From an uncultured Ruminococcus sp. (GTDB lineage: Bacteria > Bacillota > Clostridia > Oscillospirales > Ruminococcaceae): a DNA stretch of 8,371 nucleotides. The notes under the pieces were generated by a model. The model was not told where the DNA came from, searched no databases, and saw only the letters and a program-made list of their open reading frames with translations. Both the position numbers and the translations under genes were made by a program. Where the stretch lies: positions 1-8,371 of the forward strand of contig CAMWXM010000119.1 in the NCBI GenBank assembly GCA_947178195.1, written 5' to 3'. This document shows positions 1 to 6,250 of the stretch, one piece after another. How positions within the stretch are numbered: the stretch's first letter is position 1; each line of letters begins with the position of its first letter.

Positions 1-448
1 CTCTACCATTACTCGCTCTGACGTTTGATTTTTTACGGCTTTCAAGCATTTTCTGAGCCTGTATAAAAGTCTGCTGATCAATAATTTCAGGAAGAAAATT
101 TTCATGTTTATACTGCTCATTTTCGGGAACAGTGCTTTTGGTTTTATAAATTTTAGATGTAATTGTTTTGTGGTTTATCAACGTTCCAGTGTAAATTTCA
201 TTTTCCAATATTCGTTTGACTGTAGTCTGCGCCCATAAAAATTTCTTGCATATTTCAGTACGCTGTGCGCCTATTTTTCTATGCGAGAAGTATTCGGGGG
301 ATTTAATTCCACGCTCGTTAAGATTTCGTGCAATTGTTGTGAGTCCATATCCCTCAATGTACTTCTGAAAAATCTCACGAACAATATCAGCAGCTACGTC
401 ATCAATCAAAATTTCATTTGTATTTCTATCCTTGTCCCATTGGCAGAT
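1..448 (-). pseudogene. Large serine recombinase, 5'-truncated fragment (runs off left edge)
   Basis: The minus strand is open for about 149 codons from base 448 to the window edge and reads as the middle of a large serine recombinase of the transposon/conjugative-element type. Diagnostic stretches, in order, are WDKDRN, then IVREIFQKYIEGYGL, then TTIARNLNERGIKSP, then TVKRILENEIYTGTLI, then PEIIDQQTFIQAQKMLESR. These are the landmarks of the Recombinase domain (Pfam PF07508) that follows the catalytic resolvase domain. Two stop codons (TGA at 451-449, TAG at 454-452) lie directly upstream, and no resolvase domain with its catalytic serine is present, because the next gene ends only 92 bases away. 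The 5' end is therefore lost and the copy should be inactive. Whether the C-terminus is intact lies outside the window. The 449-539 gap holds no recognisable gene and no clear terminator. Family assignment is confident; the exact element is unknown. Confidence 0.85.
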
Positions 449-539
449 TCACTAGGTTGTGCATTTATGCCGTCGCACTGTGACATAGGGGGTATTCCAA
501 AAGTTTATTTTGAGTTAAATTTAACATTTGGTTTTAAAA

Positions 540-2171
540 TTACCCTTTCAATATCCTCCGCTTTAGTATTATCATATCGAAAACATTAACATGACCATCA
601 GAATTCATATCTGCAGCTTGCCAATTTGTTAAACTTCCTTTCTTTACGAGCCATTTTTGAAGGAGGACTACATCGGCTACATTGAATTCGCCATCTGAGT
701 TGATGTCACCTTTAACATTTACTTTATATAGTATCTCTTTTGTTGATGAAATATTCCAACTATTATAGGCATATATATGAGAAATAAACACATCAGGATT
801 TCGACTATGCTCGCTAACAGGAATATCGACAAAGTAATCACCATATCCGTTATTGGCAGCTTCACGCCAAATTAAGTCTGATTGATCTGGTGTTGTCCAT
901 GTTGCAATTTTAACTGAATCCACACCTTTGGCATCCTTTACTCTTGCTACAACTCTAAAACTTGTGTCGGATATCTCACTCAAATACACATCTGTAAATT
1001 CAGGACCAGAATAATCAGGATAATAGATAATTTCTTCAGCTGTTGCATTTCCATCTGCATCATAAACATAAATATGGGATATATAAACTTCTGAATTTTC
1101 TCTATAATCCTTTGTTGGTATATCTATAAACCACGATGCAACACCATCGAAATATGCATCTCTCCAAATTAAGTCAGATTGATCGCTTGCTGTCCATGTT
1201 GCAATTCTTACATGATCTATTCCGACATTATCACAGGCATCACATACAACTCTAAAACTGTCACTTTTCATTTCACTAATATACTTATTTGTGATTTTTG
1301 GAAATTCAGTATCAGGCTGGTATATTATTTCATTTATTGCATAATTATTTTGCGCATCATAAGCATAGATGTGCGTTATATATATGGCAGGTTGCTCCCT
1401 ATAATCACTTCGTGGTATATCAATGAACCAAGAAGAAACTCCATTGAAATACGCATCTCTCCATATTACATCTGATTGATCCGCTGTAGTCCATGTTGCC
1501 ATTTTTACTCTATCAACTCCTACATTATCATAAACATCACATGCTACTCTAAAACTTTCAAAATTAATCTGGCTAATATATGAATTCGTAATAACAGGAG
1601 GGTTATCAATTATATAATTATTTGCATGATATAAAGACATAGCACTATTTTTAGAATAAAAATCATTGTAAGATACATAGTATGATTTTACACCGTTTTT
1701 ACCATCAGAATTACAATCAAATACAGTTATTCCATTTGCATCTACATTAACCAAAATCATTGAATGTCCATAACTTTTTCCTCTTCTTCTTACTTGTATA
1801 AAATCTCCAGGATATCCCTTTTGAAGCAAATTTTTAGAATTATCTTGGCTCATATCTGAAAAATTGAGTCTACCAACTTCTATAGCGCCACTTGGCGATG
1901 GAATATAATACTTATTAGTATTTTCATAAGCGCCTATATGTACCACATTAAATAATTTATAAAATATTAAATTAGCAAATCCTTTACATTGAATTCCATA
2001 ATAATTGTCATTCCATGTAGTTCCAACATATTGATTCATCAAAGAATTTAATTTAGTTATAACTTCTGATTGATATATTGCCCCTACCTCCATCTTTGGC
2101 ATGATACCAACAATTGCAAAAAGCATAATAAAAGTCATAAACAGACTAAAAGCTCTCTTTTTTGTATACAT
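540..2171 (-). CDS. Secreted CHAP/NlpC-P60-like cysteine hydrolase with three GBS-Bsp-like repeats and a type I dockerin
   Basis: This 543-residue exported protein begins with a signal peptide (residues 1 to about 31, basic start, hydrophobic core, likely cut after VGA). Residues 36-187 look like a papain-fold amidase/peptidase of the CHAP or NlpC/P60 kind. Cys62 in GIQCKGFAN is the probable nucleophile, His136 in YGHSMILV the probable base, and Asp152 or Asn154 the possible third residue. Three repeats of about 98 residues start at 195, 293 and 392. Each has ATWT, DQSD, IWR and HIY(A/V)Y landmarks that match GBS-Bsp-like repeats, which occur in bacterial surface hydrolases. Residues 487-543 form a complete dockerin: loop 1 uses Asp489, Asn491, Asp493 and Asp500; loop 2 uses Asp521, Asn523, Asp525 and Asp532. 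The likely role is cleavage of peptidoglycan or peptides while docked on a cohesin scaffold; the substrate is inferred. The ATG at 2171 follows GGAGGAGA (2183-2176) at good spacing. The gene is divergent from the XRE regulator. Confidence 0.85.
   Translation of the reverse strand: MYTKKRAFSLFMTFIMLFAIVGIMPKMEVGAIYQSEVITKLNSLMNQYVGTTWNDNYYGIQCKGFANLIFYKLFNVVHIGAYENTNKYYIPSPSGAIEVGRLNFSDMSQDNSKNLLQKGYPGDFIQVRRRGKSYGHSMILVNVDANGITVFDCNSDGKNGVKSYYVSYNDFYSKNSAMSLYHANNYIIDNPPVITNSYISQINFESFRVACDVYDNVGVDRVKMATWTTADQSDVIWRDAYFNGVSSWFIDIPRSDYREQPAIYITHIYAYDAQNNYAINEIIYQPDTEFPKITNKYISEMKSDSFRVVCDACDNVGIDHVRIATWTASDQSDLIWRDAYFDGVASWFIDIPTKDYRENSEVYISHIYVYDADGNATAEEIIYYPDYSGPEFTDVYLSEISDTSFRVVARVKDAKGVDSVKIATWTTPDQSDLIWREAANNGYGDYFVDIPVSEHSRNPDVFISHIYAYNSWNISSTKEILYKVNVKGDINSDGEFNVADVVLLQKWLVKKGSLTNWQAADMNSDGHVNVFDMIILKRRILKG
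720..1589 (-). repeat. Three tandem in-gene repeats (GBS-Bsp-like modules, period about 295 bases)
   Basis: The units lie at about 1589-1296, 1295-999 and 998-720 on the minus strand and encode residues 195-292, 293-391 and 392-484 of the hydrolase. The first two are closest to each other, sharing DNVG, IWRDAYF(N/D)GV and SWFIDIP. The third has diverged (DAKGVDS, IWREAANNG, YFVDIP). The pattern indicates internal duplication of one beta-sandwich module, with the third copy either older or under different constraint. Confidence 0.8.
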
Positions 2172-2229
2172 AATTTCTCCTCCAATTCAGAATAATATTT
2201 TATAATCATATTAGACTTGTTTGAGTATT

Positions 2230-2258
2230 ATTATAATCTATTAAGGCTGATTTGTCAA
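2230..2258 (-). promoter_or_regulatory. Consensus housekeeping promoter of the dockerin hydrolase
   Basis: On the minus strand a perfect -35 TTGACA (2258-2253) and a perfect -10 TATAAT (2235-2230) are separated by exactly 17 bases. Transcription would start near 2223, leaving a leader of about 50 bases before the GGAGGAGA ribosome binding site. Both boxes match the sigma-A consensus completely, so the promoter should be strong unless repressed. The adjacent divergent XRE gene is the obvious candidate repressor (inference). Confidence 0.8.
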
Positions 2259-2282
2259 TACCTTTTTGCGATTTGTGATAAT
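2252..2282 (+). promoter_or_regulatory. Possible promoter of the XRE regulator, overlapping the divergent one
   Basis: On the plus strand an extended -10 (TGTGATAAT, core 2277-2282) has TTGTCA (2252-2257) upstream at a long 19-base spacing. The -35 shares bases with the -35 of the divergent hydrolase promoter, so the two could not easily be occupied together. The predicted start, near 2289, would leave only a very short leader before the ribosome binding site. This assignment is weak. Confidence 0.35.
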
Positions 2283-2307
2283 ATTTCTTAGAAAGGAGTT
2301 GTCATAT

Positions 2308-2661
2308 ATGGCTTTATATCAAAGAATTAAGGATCTGAGAGAGGACGCCGATAAAACTCAGTCGGAAATAGCGGAATATCTGGGTACAACGGCGCAATAC
2401 TATGGTAAATACGAAAAAGGCGAACGTGAGATACCCTTTTCAAGGGCGATACAGCTTGCTAAATATTATAATGTCAGTTTAGATTACATGGCTGATTTGA
2501 CTATTTACAAAAATAAACAGATGTACAATGATGATGAAAATGAACTGCTTAAAAAATATTCAAAGCTTTCAGAACGCAGTAAAGGACGTGTCGAACAATT
2601 TATAGAACAGCTCTATGAAAAGCAAGAAGAACAAAAGTTTAAATTAAAAGAAGCCAAATAA
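2308..2661 (+). CDS. XRE-family helix-turn-helix transcriptional regulator
   Basis: This is a 117-residue cytoplasmic DNA-binding protein. Residues 4-62 form a Cro/C1-type helix-turn-helix domain: RIKDLREDADKTQ, then the two recognition-region helices around SEIAEYLG and AQYYGKYEKGE, then the family signature IPFSRAIQLAKYYNVSLDY. Residues 75-110 form a charged helical tail (LLKKYSKLSERSKGRVEQF), common in small Firmicute XRE repressors and likely used for dimerisation. The ATG at 2308 is chosen because AGAAAGGAG (2290-2298) sits nine bases upstream and the helix-turn-helix begins directly after it; a TTG at 2266 would add 14 residues without a ribosome binding site. The gene is divergent from the dockerin hydrolase, 136 bases apart, suggesting control of its own and its neighbour's promoter. 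Such regulators are also common in mobile elements, so it could be an element gene. Confidence 0.9.
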   Translation: MALYQRIKDLREDADKTQSEIAEYLGTTAQYYGKYEKGEREIPFSRAIQLAKYYNVSLDYMADLTIYKNKQMYNDDENELLKKYSKLSERSKGRVEQFIEQLYEKQEEQKFKLKEAK

Positions 2662-2686
2662 ACTGGACGAAAGATGAATAAAAAAC

Positions 2687-2715
2687 AATCCGTCAACTAC
2701 AACAATTGACGGATT
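2687..2715. terminator. Bidirectional intrinsic terminator between convergent genes
   Basis: A perfect 10-base stem, AATCCGTCAA (2687-2696) with TTGACGGATT (2706-2715), encloses a nine-base loop. Read on the minus strand it is followed by GTTTTTTATTC, a good U tract for ending the deacetylase transcript. Read on the plus strand it is followed by the weaker TCAATTTATA, 25 bases past the XRE stop. It probably serves both genes. Confidence 0.8.
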
Positions 2716-2790
2716 TCAATTTATATACAATTCTTATTTACAAGTCTTGCATCCACTGCTGTGCTACTTGAATGTGCTGAAAAAAAGTTT

Positions 2791-4080
2791 TTATTTGTTT
2801 TGTATTAACAGTCTTTTCATCACACAAAGATCAAAAACATTAATACGTTCATCTGTATATAAATCTCCAACTTTCCAATTTTTGAGAGAACCTGCTTTCA
2901 CCAAATATTTCTGCAAAGCTATAATATCAGCCACATCAAATTTTCCATCGTCATTGACATCACCGCAGAGATTATCCTGTGAATTTTTTAAAAGCAGATC
3001 CACATTTCTCAGCGTCATTGTACCGCCATAAGGGATAACACATATTCTGTTCATATCTGTATAAATTACATTATTTTTATTAAGCTCTTTCTGAAGATCG
3101 GAAGCAAGGAAGCATGCTTTTTCACCATTATAGTAACTTGGTTGTACTGAGCAGAAAAGAGGATCACCAGTCCATTTTTGAAGAGCAATGACAGGCTGAT
3201 AGATACCTTCATACGTTACTTCAATGGCATAAGTATTATCAAGTGCTTCGAGTTCATTGCCGTCAAATACTGCCGTGCTACTCCATTCGTTCCAGCTTGT
3301 ATCACCTATAACTTCTCCTGAAAAAATATTTTTATATATAGCATAATTTTTACATGGATATTTAGCTACTTTACTATAAAGTTGGGTTTCTTTCGGAGTT
3401 TCACCCTGACGTTTAAAAAGTTCAGTTAATGTAACAAATTCATATCCCTCTGCCTGAAGTGTGGGAATAATAGTTTTAAGCGCTTCTACTGTTTGTGAAT
3501 TTCCCTGTGCATCATGAAGAAGGACGATAAGTCCGTCTTCAGCAGCAGAAATAATTGTTTCCACACGCTCTTCAGAAGTTACATTTTCCATGAAATCATT
3601 GCAGCCAATTCCGCATATAAACGGCTTATCAATTACATCATACATTTCCTGACTTGTATCAATATATGGCGGCCGAAAAAATTTAGTATATTCACCGGTA
3701 ATCTCATAAACATAATTGTCTACATATTCAATTTCTTCAAGCATTTTATTTTCATCCATGCTGGACATATTAGAATGTGTTTTAGAATGATTATCTATTT
3801 CACAACCCATATCATATGCTCTTTTTACTGTTACAGCACTGTCTTCATTTATATTGTTTCCAATAAGGAAAAATGAAGCTGACGCATGATATTCTTCCAG
3901 AATATCGAGTATTTCATTGGTTGTAGTAGTATTCGGTCCGTCATCAAATGTCAAGGCAATCAGTTTGCTATTATTTTCAGCGCTTATTTTACTAAATGAA
4001 ATAAACTGAAAAGAAAATAATATTATTCCCAACGACACAAATGTGCTTACAGCAAATTTGATATTTTTAGTAATTTTCAT
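2791..4080 (-). CDS. Secreted CE4 polysaccharide deacetylase with probable carbohydrate-binding segment and dockerin
   Basis: This 429-residue exported protein has a signal peptide (1 to about 34, likely cut after ISA). Residues 38-223 are a NodB-homology deacetylase (carbohydrate esterase family 4): motif 1 TFDDGP (Asp46 base, Asp47 metal), motif 2 HSKTH (metal ligands His98 and His102), motif 3 RPPY (136-139) and motif 5 LLHD (His189). Motif 4 reads NDFMEN near 161-166 and lacks the usual Trp. The family removes acetyl groups from peptidoglycan, chitin or xylan; the substrate is not readable here. Residues 245-366 resemble a beta-sandwich carbohydrate-binding module of ruminococcal enzymes (ALQKWTGDP, TLRNVDLLLK), which is an inference. 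Residues 373-429 are a dockerin. Loop 1 is canonical (Asp374, Asn376, Asp378, Asp385), while loop 2 has Tyr408 for Asn and Glu411 for Gly. The start at 4080 follows GGATGGAAG (4092-4084). The gene is monocistronic, with its own promoter and terminator. Confidence 0.9.
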   Translation of the reverse strand: MKITKNIKFAVSTFVSLGIILFSFQFISFSKISAENNSKLIALTFDDGPNTTTTNEILDILEEYHASASFFLIGNNINEDSAVTVKRAYDMGCEIDNHSKTHSNMSSMDENKMLEEIEYVDNYVYEITGEYTKFFRPPYIDTSQEMYDVIDKPFICGIGCNDFMENVTSEERVETIISAAEDGLIVLLHDAQGNSQTVEALKTIIPTLQAEGYEFVTLTELFKRQGETPKETQLYSKVAKYPCKNYAIYKNIFSGEVIGDTSWNEWSSTAVFDGNELEALDNTYAIEVTYEGIYQPVIALQKWTGDPLFCSVQPSYYNGEKACFLASDLQKELNKNNVIYTDMNRICVIPYGGTMTLRNVDLLLKNSQDNLCGDVNDDGKFDVADIIALQKYLVKAGSLKNWKVGDLYTDERINVFDLCVMKRLLIQNK

Positions 4081-4104
4081 ATTCTTCCATCCTTATATAA
4101 TATT

Positions 4105-4121
4105 TTTAGTGCACCACTAAA
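4105..4121. promoter_or_regulatory. Operator-like perfect inverted repeat in the deacetylase leader
   Basis: TTTAGTG (4105-4111) and CACTAAA (4115-4121) are exact inverted arms around CAC. The site covers about +4 to +20 of the predicted transcript, directly downstream of the promoter, which is a typical place for a repressor to block initiation. The regulator is unknown. The same bases could instead form a small leader hairpin. Confidence 0.5.
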
Positions 4122-4131
4122 CATGTTTTTT

Positions 4132-4160
4132 ATTATAACATAAAATCAGATTAATTTCAA
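4132..4160 (-). promoter_or_regulatory. Promoter of the deacetylase gene
   Basis: On the minus strand TTGAAA (4160-4155) and TATAAT (4137-4132) are 17 bases apart, and the -10 is extended by an upstream TG. Transcription would begin near 4125, giving a leader of about 45 bases that contains the inverted repeat at 4105-4121. Confidence 0.75.
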
Positions 4161-4851
4161 CCAACTATTTTGGTTTTATTAAAGTAATACTGAAAAAAGA
4201 TTGTGCATGAAATGTTTCAATAAATTTTTTGTAAGATTGTATAAAAATCTTGCAGGCATACTGAGTCCCTAAAGAGATTTCCTACGGTCACATGTCAAGA
4301 AATTTATGTGTACCCCAAGGGCATTTCCATCGGGTGTTTATGACGGAAAGTTTATAAACAGATTACGAGCAAAGCCGTCAGGCGATCTTTGTACGGTGTT
4401 GCCTTAAACCAACAATATCAACCAAAATAGAGAATAAAGATATGAAATAAATTAAATTTGCACAGGTGACAACACTGATTTCAACGAACTTGCTTACACT
4501 GGCCTGCACGAAAAAAGAAGACAGGACAACAATTTTTGCAACTATCTGATGGTGGATGCCGCTTTTGTTTAAACCGAATCTTTTTGCATGGAAAGGATAT
4601 GCTGAGACCGTTCCTGCTGAAAAGAAATAACAATTTATTCCAAAATTAAAATAAGCAGCATCTGGTTACTGAATAATCATTAACCGATACTGTTTTTGAT
4701 GTTAAGGTTTACATATTTTGATAAATACTTTTTATTATATAAATATTAATCTGACGAATATTTTGTATTAACTGGAATTTTCGGTTGTATTCAAATCTTT
4801 CACTTTCTATTCGATATGTTACAACTATATTTCCACTATCGTTACTCAACC
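4161..4851. other. Gene-poor stretch, probably decayed insertion DNA
   Basis: No intact gene was found in these roughly 690 bases. Two patches (about 4255-4410 and 4460-4630) look less AT-rich than the rest and stay open for short runs. One plus-strand run with no proper start spans 4273-4407 and includes GVYDGKFINRLRAKPSGD. A second, ending at 4630, closes with KPNLFAWKGYAETVPAEKK and is interrupted by a TGA at 4547-4549. Neither has a ribosome binding site or a family I recognise. TGACGG (4341-4346) and CCGTCA (4375-4380) are short inverted arms around the palindrome GTTTATAAAC. The rest, especially 4640-4851, is plain AT-rich sequence. I read the stretch as worn-down remains of something inserted next to the tRNA scar. 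Confidence 0.4.
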
Positions 4852-4904
4852 CTTAGGTTCTTGTGCCGCAAGGTGTGCAGGTTCAAGTCCTGTCACCCGC
4901 ACCA
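4852..4904 (+). tRNA. 3' half of tRNA-Leu (UAG), probable attachment-site scar
   Basis: From the anticodon loop onward this is a tRNA-Leu: loop CTTAGGT (4852-4858, anticodon TAG), anticodon 3' stem TCTTG, a long class II variable arm TGCCGCAAGGTG, T-arm GCAGG-TTCAAGT-CCTGT, acceptor strand CACCCGC, then A and an encoded CCA (4902-4904). The matching 5' half (an acceptor strand like GCGGGTG, and the D-arm) is absent. The five bases before the loop, CAACC, cannot fully pair with TCTTG, so homology starts at or near the loop. Integrases that recombine at the anticodon loop leave exactly such a displaced 3' half. An intact tRNA-Leu would then lie to the left, outside the window, and the sequence between would be the element. 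The remnant cannot make a functional tRNA. Confidence 0.85.
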
Positions 4905-4909
4905 ACGAC

Positions 4910-4936
4910 AAAAGTCCCTGAAAATAGGGACTTTTT
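4910..4936 (+). terminator. Terminator following the tRNA-Leu remnant
   Basis: AAAAGTCCCT (4910-4919) and AGGGACTTTT (4926-4935) form a 10-base stem with a six-base loop, ending in a T run. It lies five bases after the CCA end, so it is most likely the original terminator of the tRNA gene. That supports the view that everything to its right was the original chromosomal flank. It could also stop the opposing recombinase transcript. Confidence 0.8.
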
Positions 4937-4954
4937 ATTATCTATACTTTCTGT

Positions 4955-5263
4955 TCACGCTGATTCTTCTTTCGCATAAATTACGGATCTATCCTCAAAG
5001 TCTCCATTAAATTCAAACCTTATATCAAGGCTTTTATCCTCGTTCTGATGCACATAAATCTGTTTTACAAGTATTCTGAGATTTGCATCGCTAATTTTAC
5101 TTTCTGATAGAATATCTTTGAGTAAATCCGCTGTGCTTTTCAGATTGTCACGTTTCTGTCGGCTCACTTCATCATATTGTCTGCTTTCTTCAATTTTATT
5201 CTGCAAATCTGCGATTTCTTCCTCACGTTTAGAAATCATATTATTGTAGACAGCAGCGCTATT
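4955..5263 (-). pseudogene. Serine recombinase, C-terminal fragment
   Basis: About 103 codons remain. The fragment starts with a predicted coiled coil (AAVYNNMISKREEEIADLQN, then KIEESRQYDEVSRQ), followed by ISDANLRILVKQIYVHQNED and then SLDIRFEFNGDF. This order, a coiled coil then NLRxLVxxIxVH and a beta-rich tail, is the C-terminus of large serine recombinases. The reading frame is open only back to a stop at 5278-5276, and the catalytic and Recombinase domains are absent. Upstream DNA instead encodes a sensor kinase N-terminus in another frame, so the fragment was joined there by deletion or insertion. It reads towards the tRNA-Leu scar. It is not the continuation of the fragment at 1-448: on the minus strand this piece comes first, yet it carries the later part of the protein. 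Confidence 0.75.
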
Positions 5264-5466
5264 ATAAAACCAAGACTAACTGTAATAAGCGAATAAAACT
5301 CAAAACTGTTGACAAATAACATTGCTGTCGCAAATACGGCAGATATGGCAAGTCTTTTATTAAGATTTGCTTTTAAATCTGTATCTTTGATAAATGTTCC
5401 GCAAAATATCGAGCAAAGAAACCATTCTGAAAATGTTGCACTATATTCAATAATCCAATATATCAT
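5236..5466 (-). pseudogene. Truncated AgrC/GHKL-like sensor kinase, N-terminal membrane part
   Basis: Seventy-six codons encode a hydrophobic N-terminus with about three membrane segments (near residues 5-25, 40-56 and 58-75, including AISAVFATAMLFV and FYSLITVSLGFII). The ATG lies two bases after the stop of the LytTR regulator, with GGGGTGA (5482-5476) inside the regulator's last codons, as in a translationally coupled operon. This position and the membrane pattern fit the multi-pass sensor of an Agr-like or LytS-like two-component pair. The remaining membrane segments, the phospho-acceptor His and the GHKL ATPase domain are missing; the frame runs into the recombinase C-terminus and stops at 5238-5236. 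The kinase identity rests mainly on context, since 76 membrane residues carry no signature. Confidence 0.65.
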
Positions 5467-5468
5467 CT

Positions 5469-6184
5469 CTATATTTCACCCCAAACGTTTAAAAGCTGCT
5501 GTTTTACTGATTTATATCCTGTTCGACTGACTAAAAGCTTTTCTTCGTTATCAAGTAGGATAATACTATTTGAAATTTTTTTCACATAATCTGCGTTAAC
5601 CACACAGCTTCGATGAATCATTATAAAACTATCCTTGCTTATCAATTCTTGAATTTCCGAAATTGTTTTGTTTACCAAAATCTTGTTGTTATTTTGCAAA
5701 TGTATTGCTACTTTACGTTTTTCAGTTTCAAAATACATAATTTCTGAAATCATAACCTTTATATCACCATCATCGGTATGAAGTGCAATCTGCTTGTCAC
5801 TGTTAATTTTGAGTACCCTTACCGCTGAGTGAATAGCTACAGGCATTTCTGACTCAAGCTTAATTTTTCTTATGTACCAAAACGGCTGAAATTTAATCGC
5901 CTTAAACACAAATTCTTCATGAGCAGAAAGAAAAATAATTATCAGTTTCAGATTGTTTGCTCTAAGCTTTTCGGCAAGTTCAAGTCCCGATATTTCTGGC
6001 ATATCGATATCCAAAATCAAAATATCAAGCGGTTCTTTTTTGATGATTAGTTTTCGCTCAATGTCTGACGAATTTGAATAATAATCAAATTCGGCTTTTA
6101 TATGTAATTCATGTAATGTTTGCTTTATGACTTCTTGGCAGCTAATGCATCAGATTGGCTGTCGTCACATATTACTATGTTCAT
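5469..6184 (-). pseudogene. LytTR-family response regulator, frameshifted
   Basis: Reading from the ATG at 6184 gives MNIVICDDSQSDALA, a perfect receiver-domain start with the acidic pair Asp7-Asp8, but a TAA follows within 20 codons. Shifting frame at about 6139-6137 restores a continuous 222-codon frame: QEVIKQTLHELHIKAEF, then LDILILDIDMPEISG (phospho-acceptor Asp near residue 59), then IIFLSAHEEFVFKAIKF and the conserved Lys in YIRK. A complete LytTR DNA-binding domain follows (MYFETEKRKVAIHL, then DSFIMIHRSCVVNADYV, then LLVSRTGYK). The combined length of about 238 residues equals the family norm, so a single missing base explains the break. A downstream start at the TTG at 6020 would lack most of the receiver. 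With its kinase also truncated, the pair looks dead. A sequencing error is possible for this gene alone. It has its own promoter. Confidence 0.85.
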
Positions 6185-6197
6185 ATAAATCACATCC

Positions 6198-6220
6198 TTG
6201 ATAAGACTTTATCTTATCAA
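6198..6220. promoter_or_regulatory. Inverted repeat over the start and leader of the response regulator gene
   Basis: TTGATAAGA (6198-6206) and TCTTATCAA (6212-6220) are perfect nine-base arms around CTTTA. The repeat begins next to the -10 box, covers the predicted transcription start, and touches the AAGGATG ribosome binding site (6199-6193) of the regulator. It could be an operator or a leader hairpin that limits translation. It differs from the AgrA/LytTR direct-repeat pattern, so self-control by this regulator is not indicated. Confidence 0.5.
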
Positions 6221-6221
6221 A

Positions 6222-6250
6222 ATCATACCATGCATAACGGTAAAAATCAA
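6222..6250 (-). promoter_or_regulatory. Promoter of the response regulator/kinase remnant operon
   Basis: On the minus strand TTGATT (6250-6245) and TATGAT (6227-6222) have a 17-base spacer, and an upstream TG extends the -10. Transcription would start near 6215. The promoter appears intact although both genes behind it are broken. Confidence 0.65.

Noticed and set aside
281..589. Plus-strand open frame of 102 codons
   Set aside because: It lies antisense to the recombinase fragment and the end of the dockerin hydrolase, with no ribosome binding site or recognisable domain.
1179..1475. Plus-strand open frame inside the hydrolase repeats
   Set aside because: It is the reverse-frame shadow of the GBS-Bsp-like repeats; the minus-strand protein is clearly the coding one.
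720..1589. Regular repeats that could suggest a CRISPR array
   Set aside because: The units are about 295 bases, diverged and in frame within a secreted protein; there are no short identical repeats with unique spacers.
2266..2307. Earlier TTG start adding 14 residues to the XRE regulator
   Set aside because: It has no ribosome binding site, while the ATG at 2308 has AGAAAGGAG at proper spacing and begins the family domain.
4456..4630. A possible frameshifted gene ending in KPNLFAWKGYAETVPAEKK
   Set aside because: Two different frames can be read for its first part, each with a stop, and neither has a start or a family match, so it is kept only as a possible remnant.
4816..5010. Plus-strand open frame of 64 codons
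   Set aside because: It runs through the tRNA-Leu remnant and its terminator, so it is an accidental open frame.
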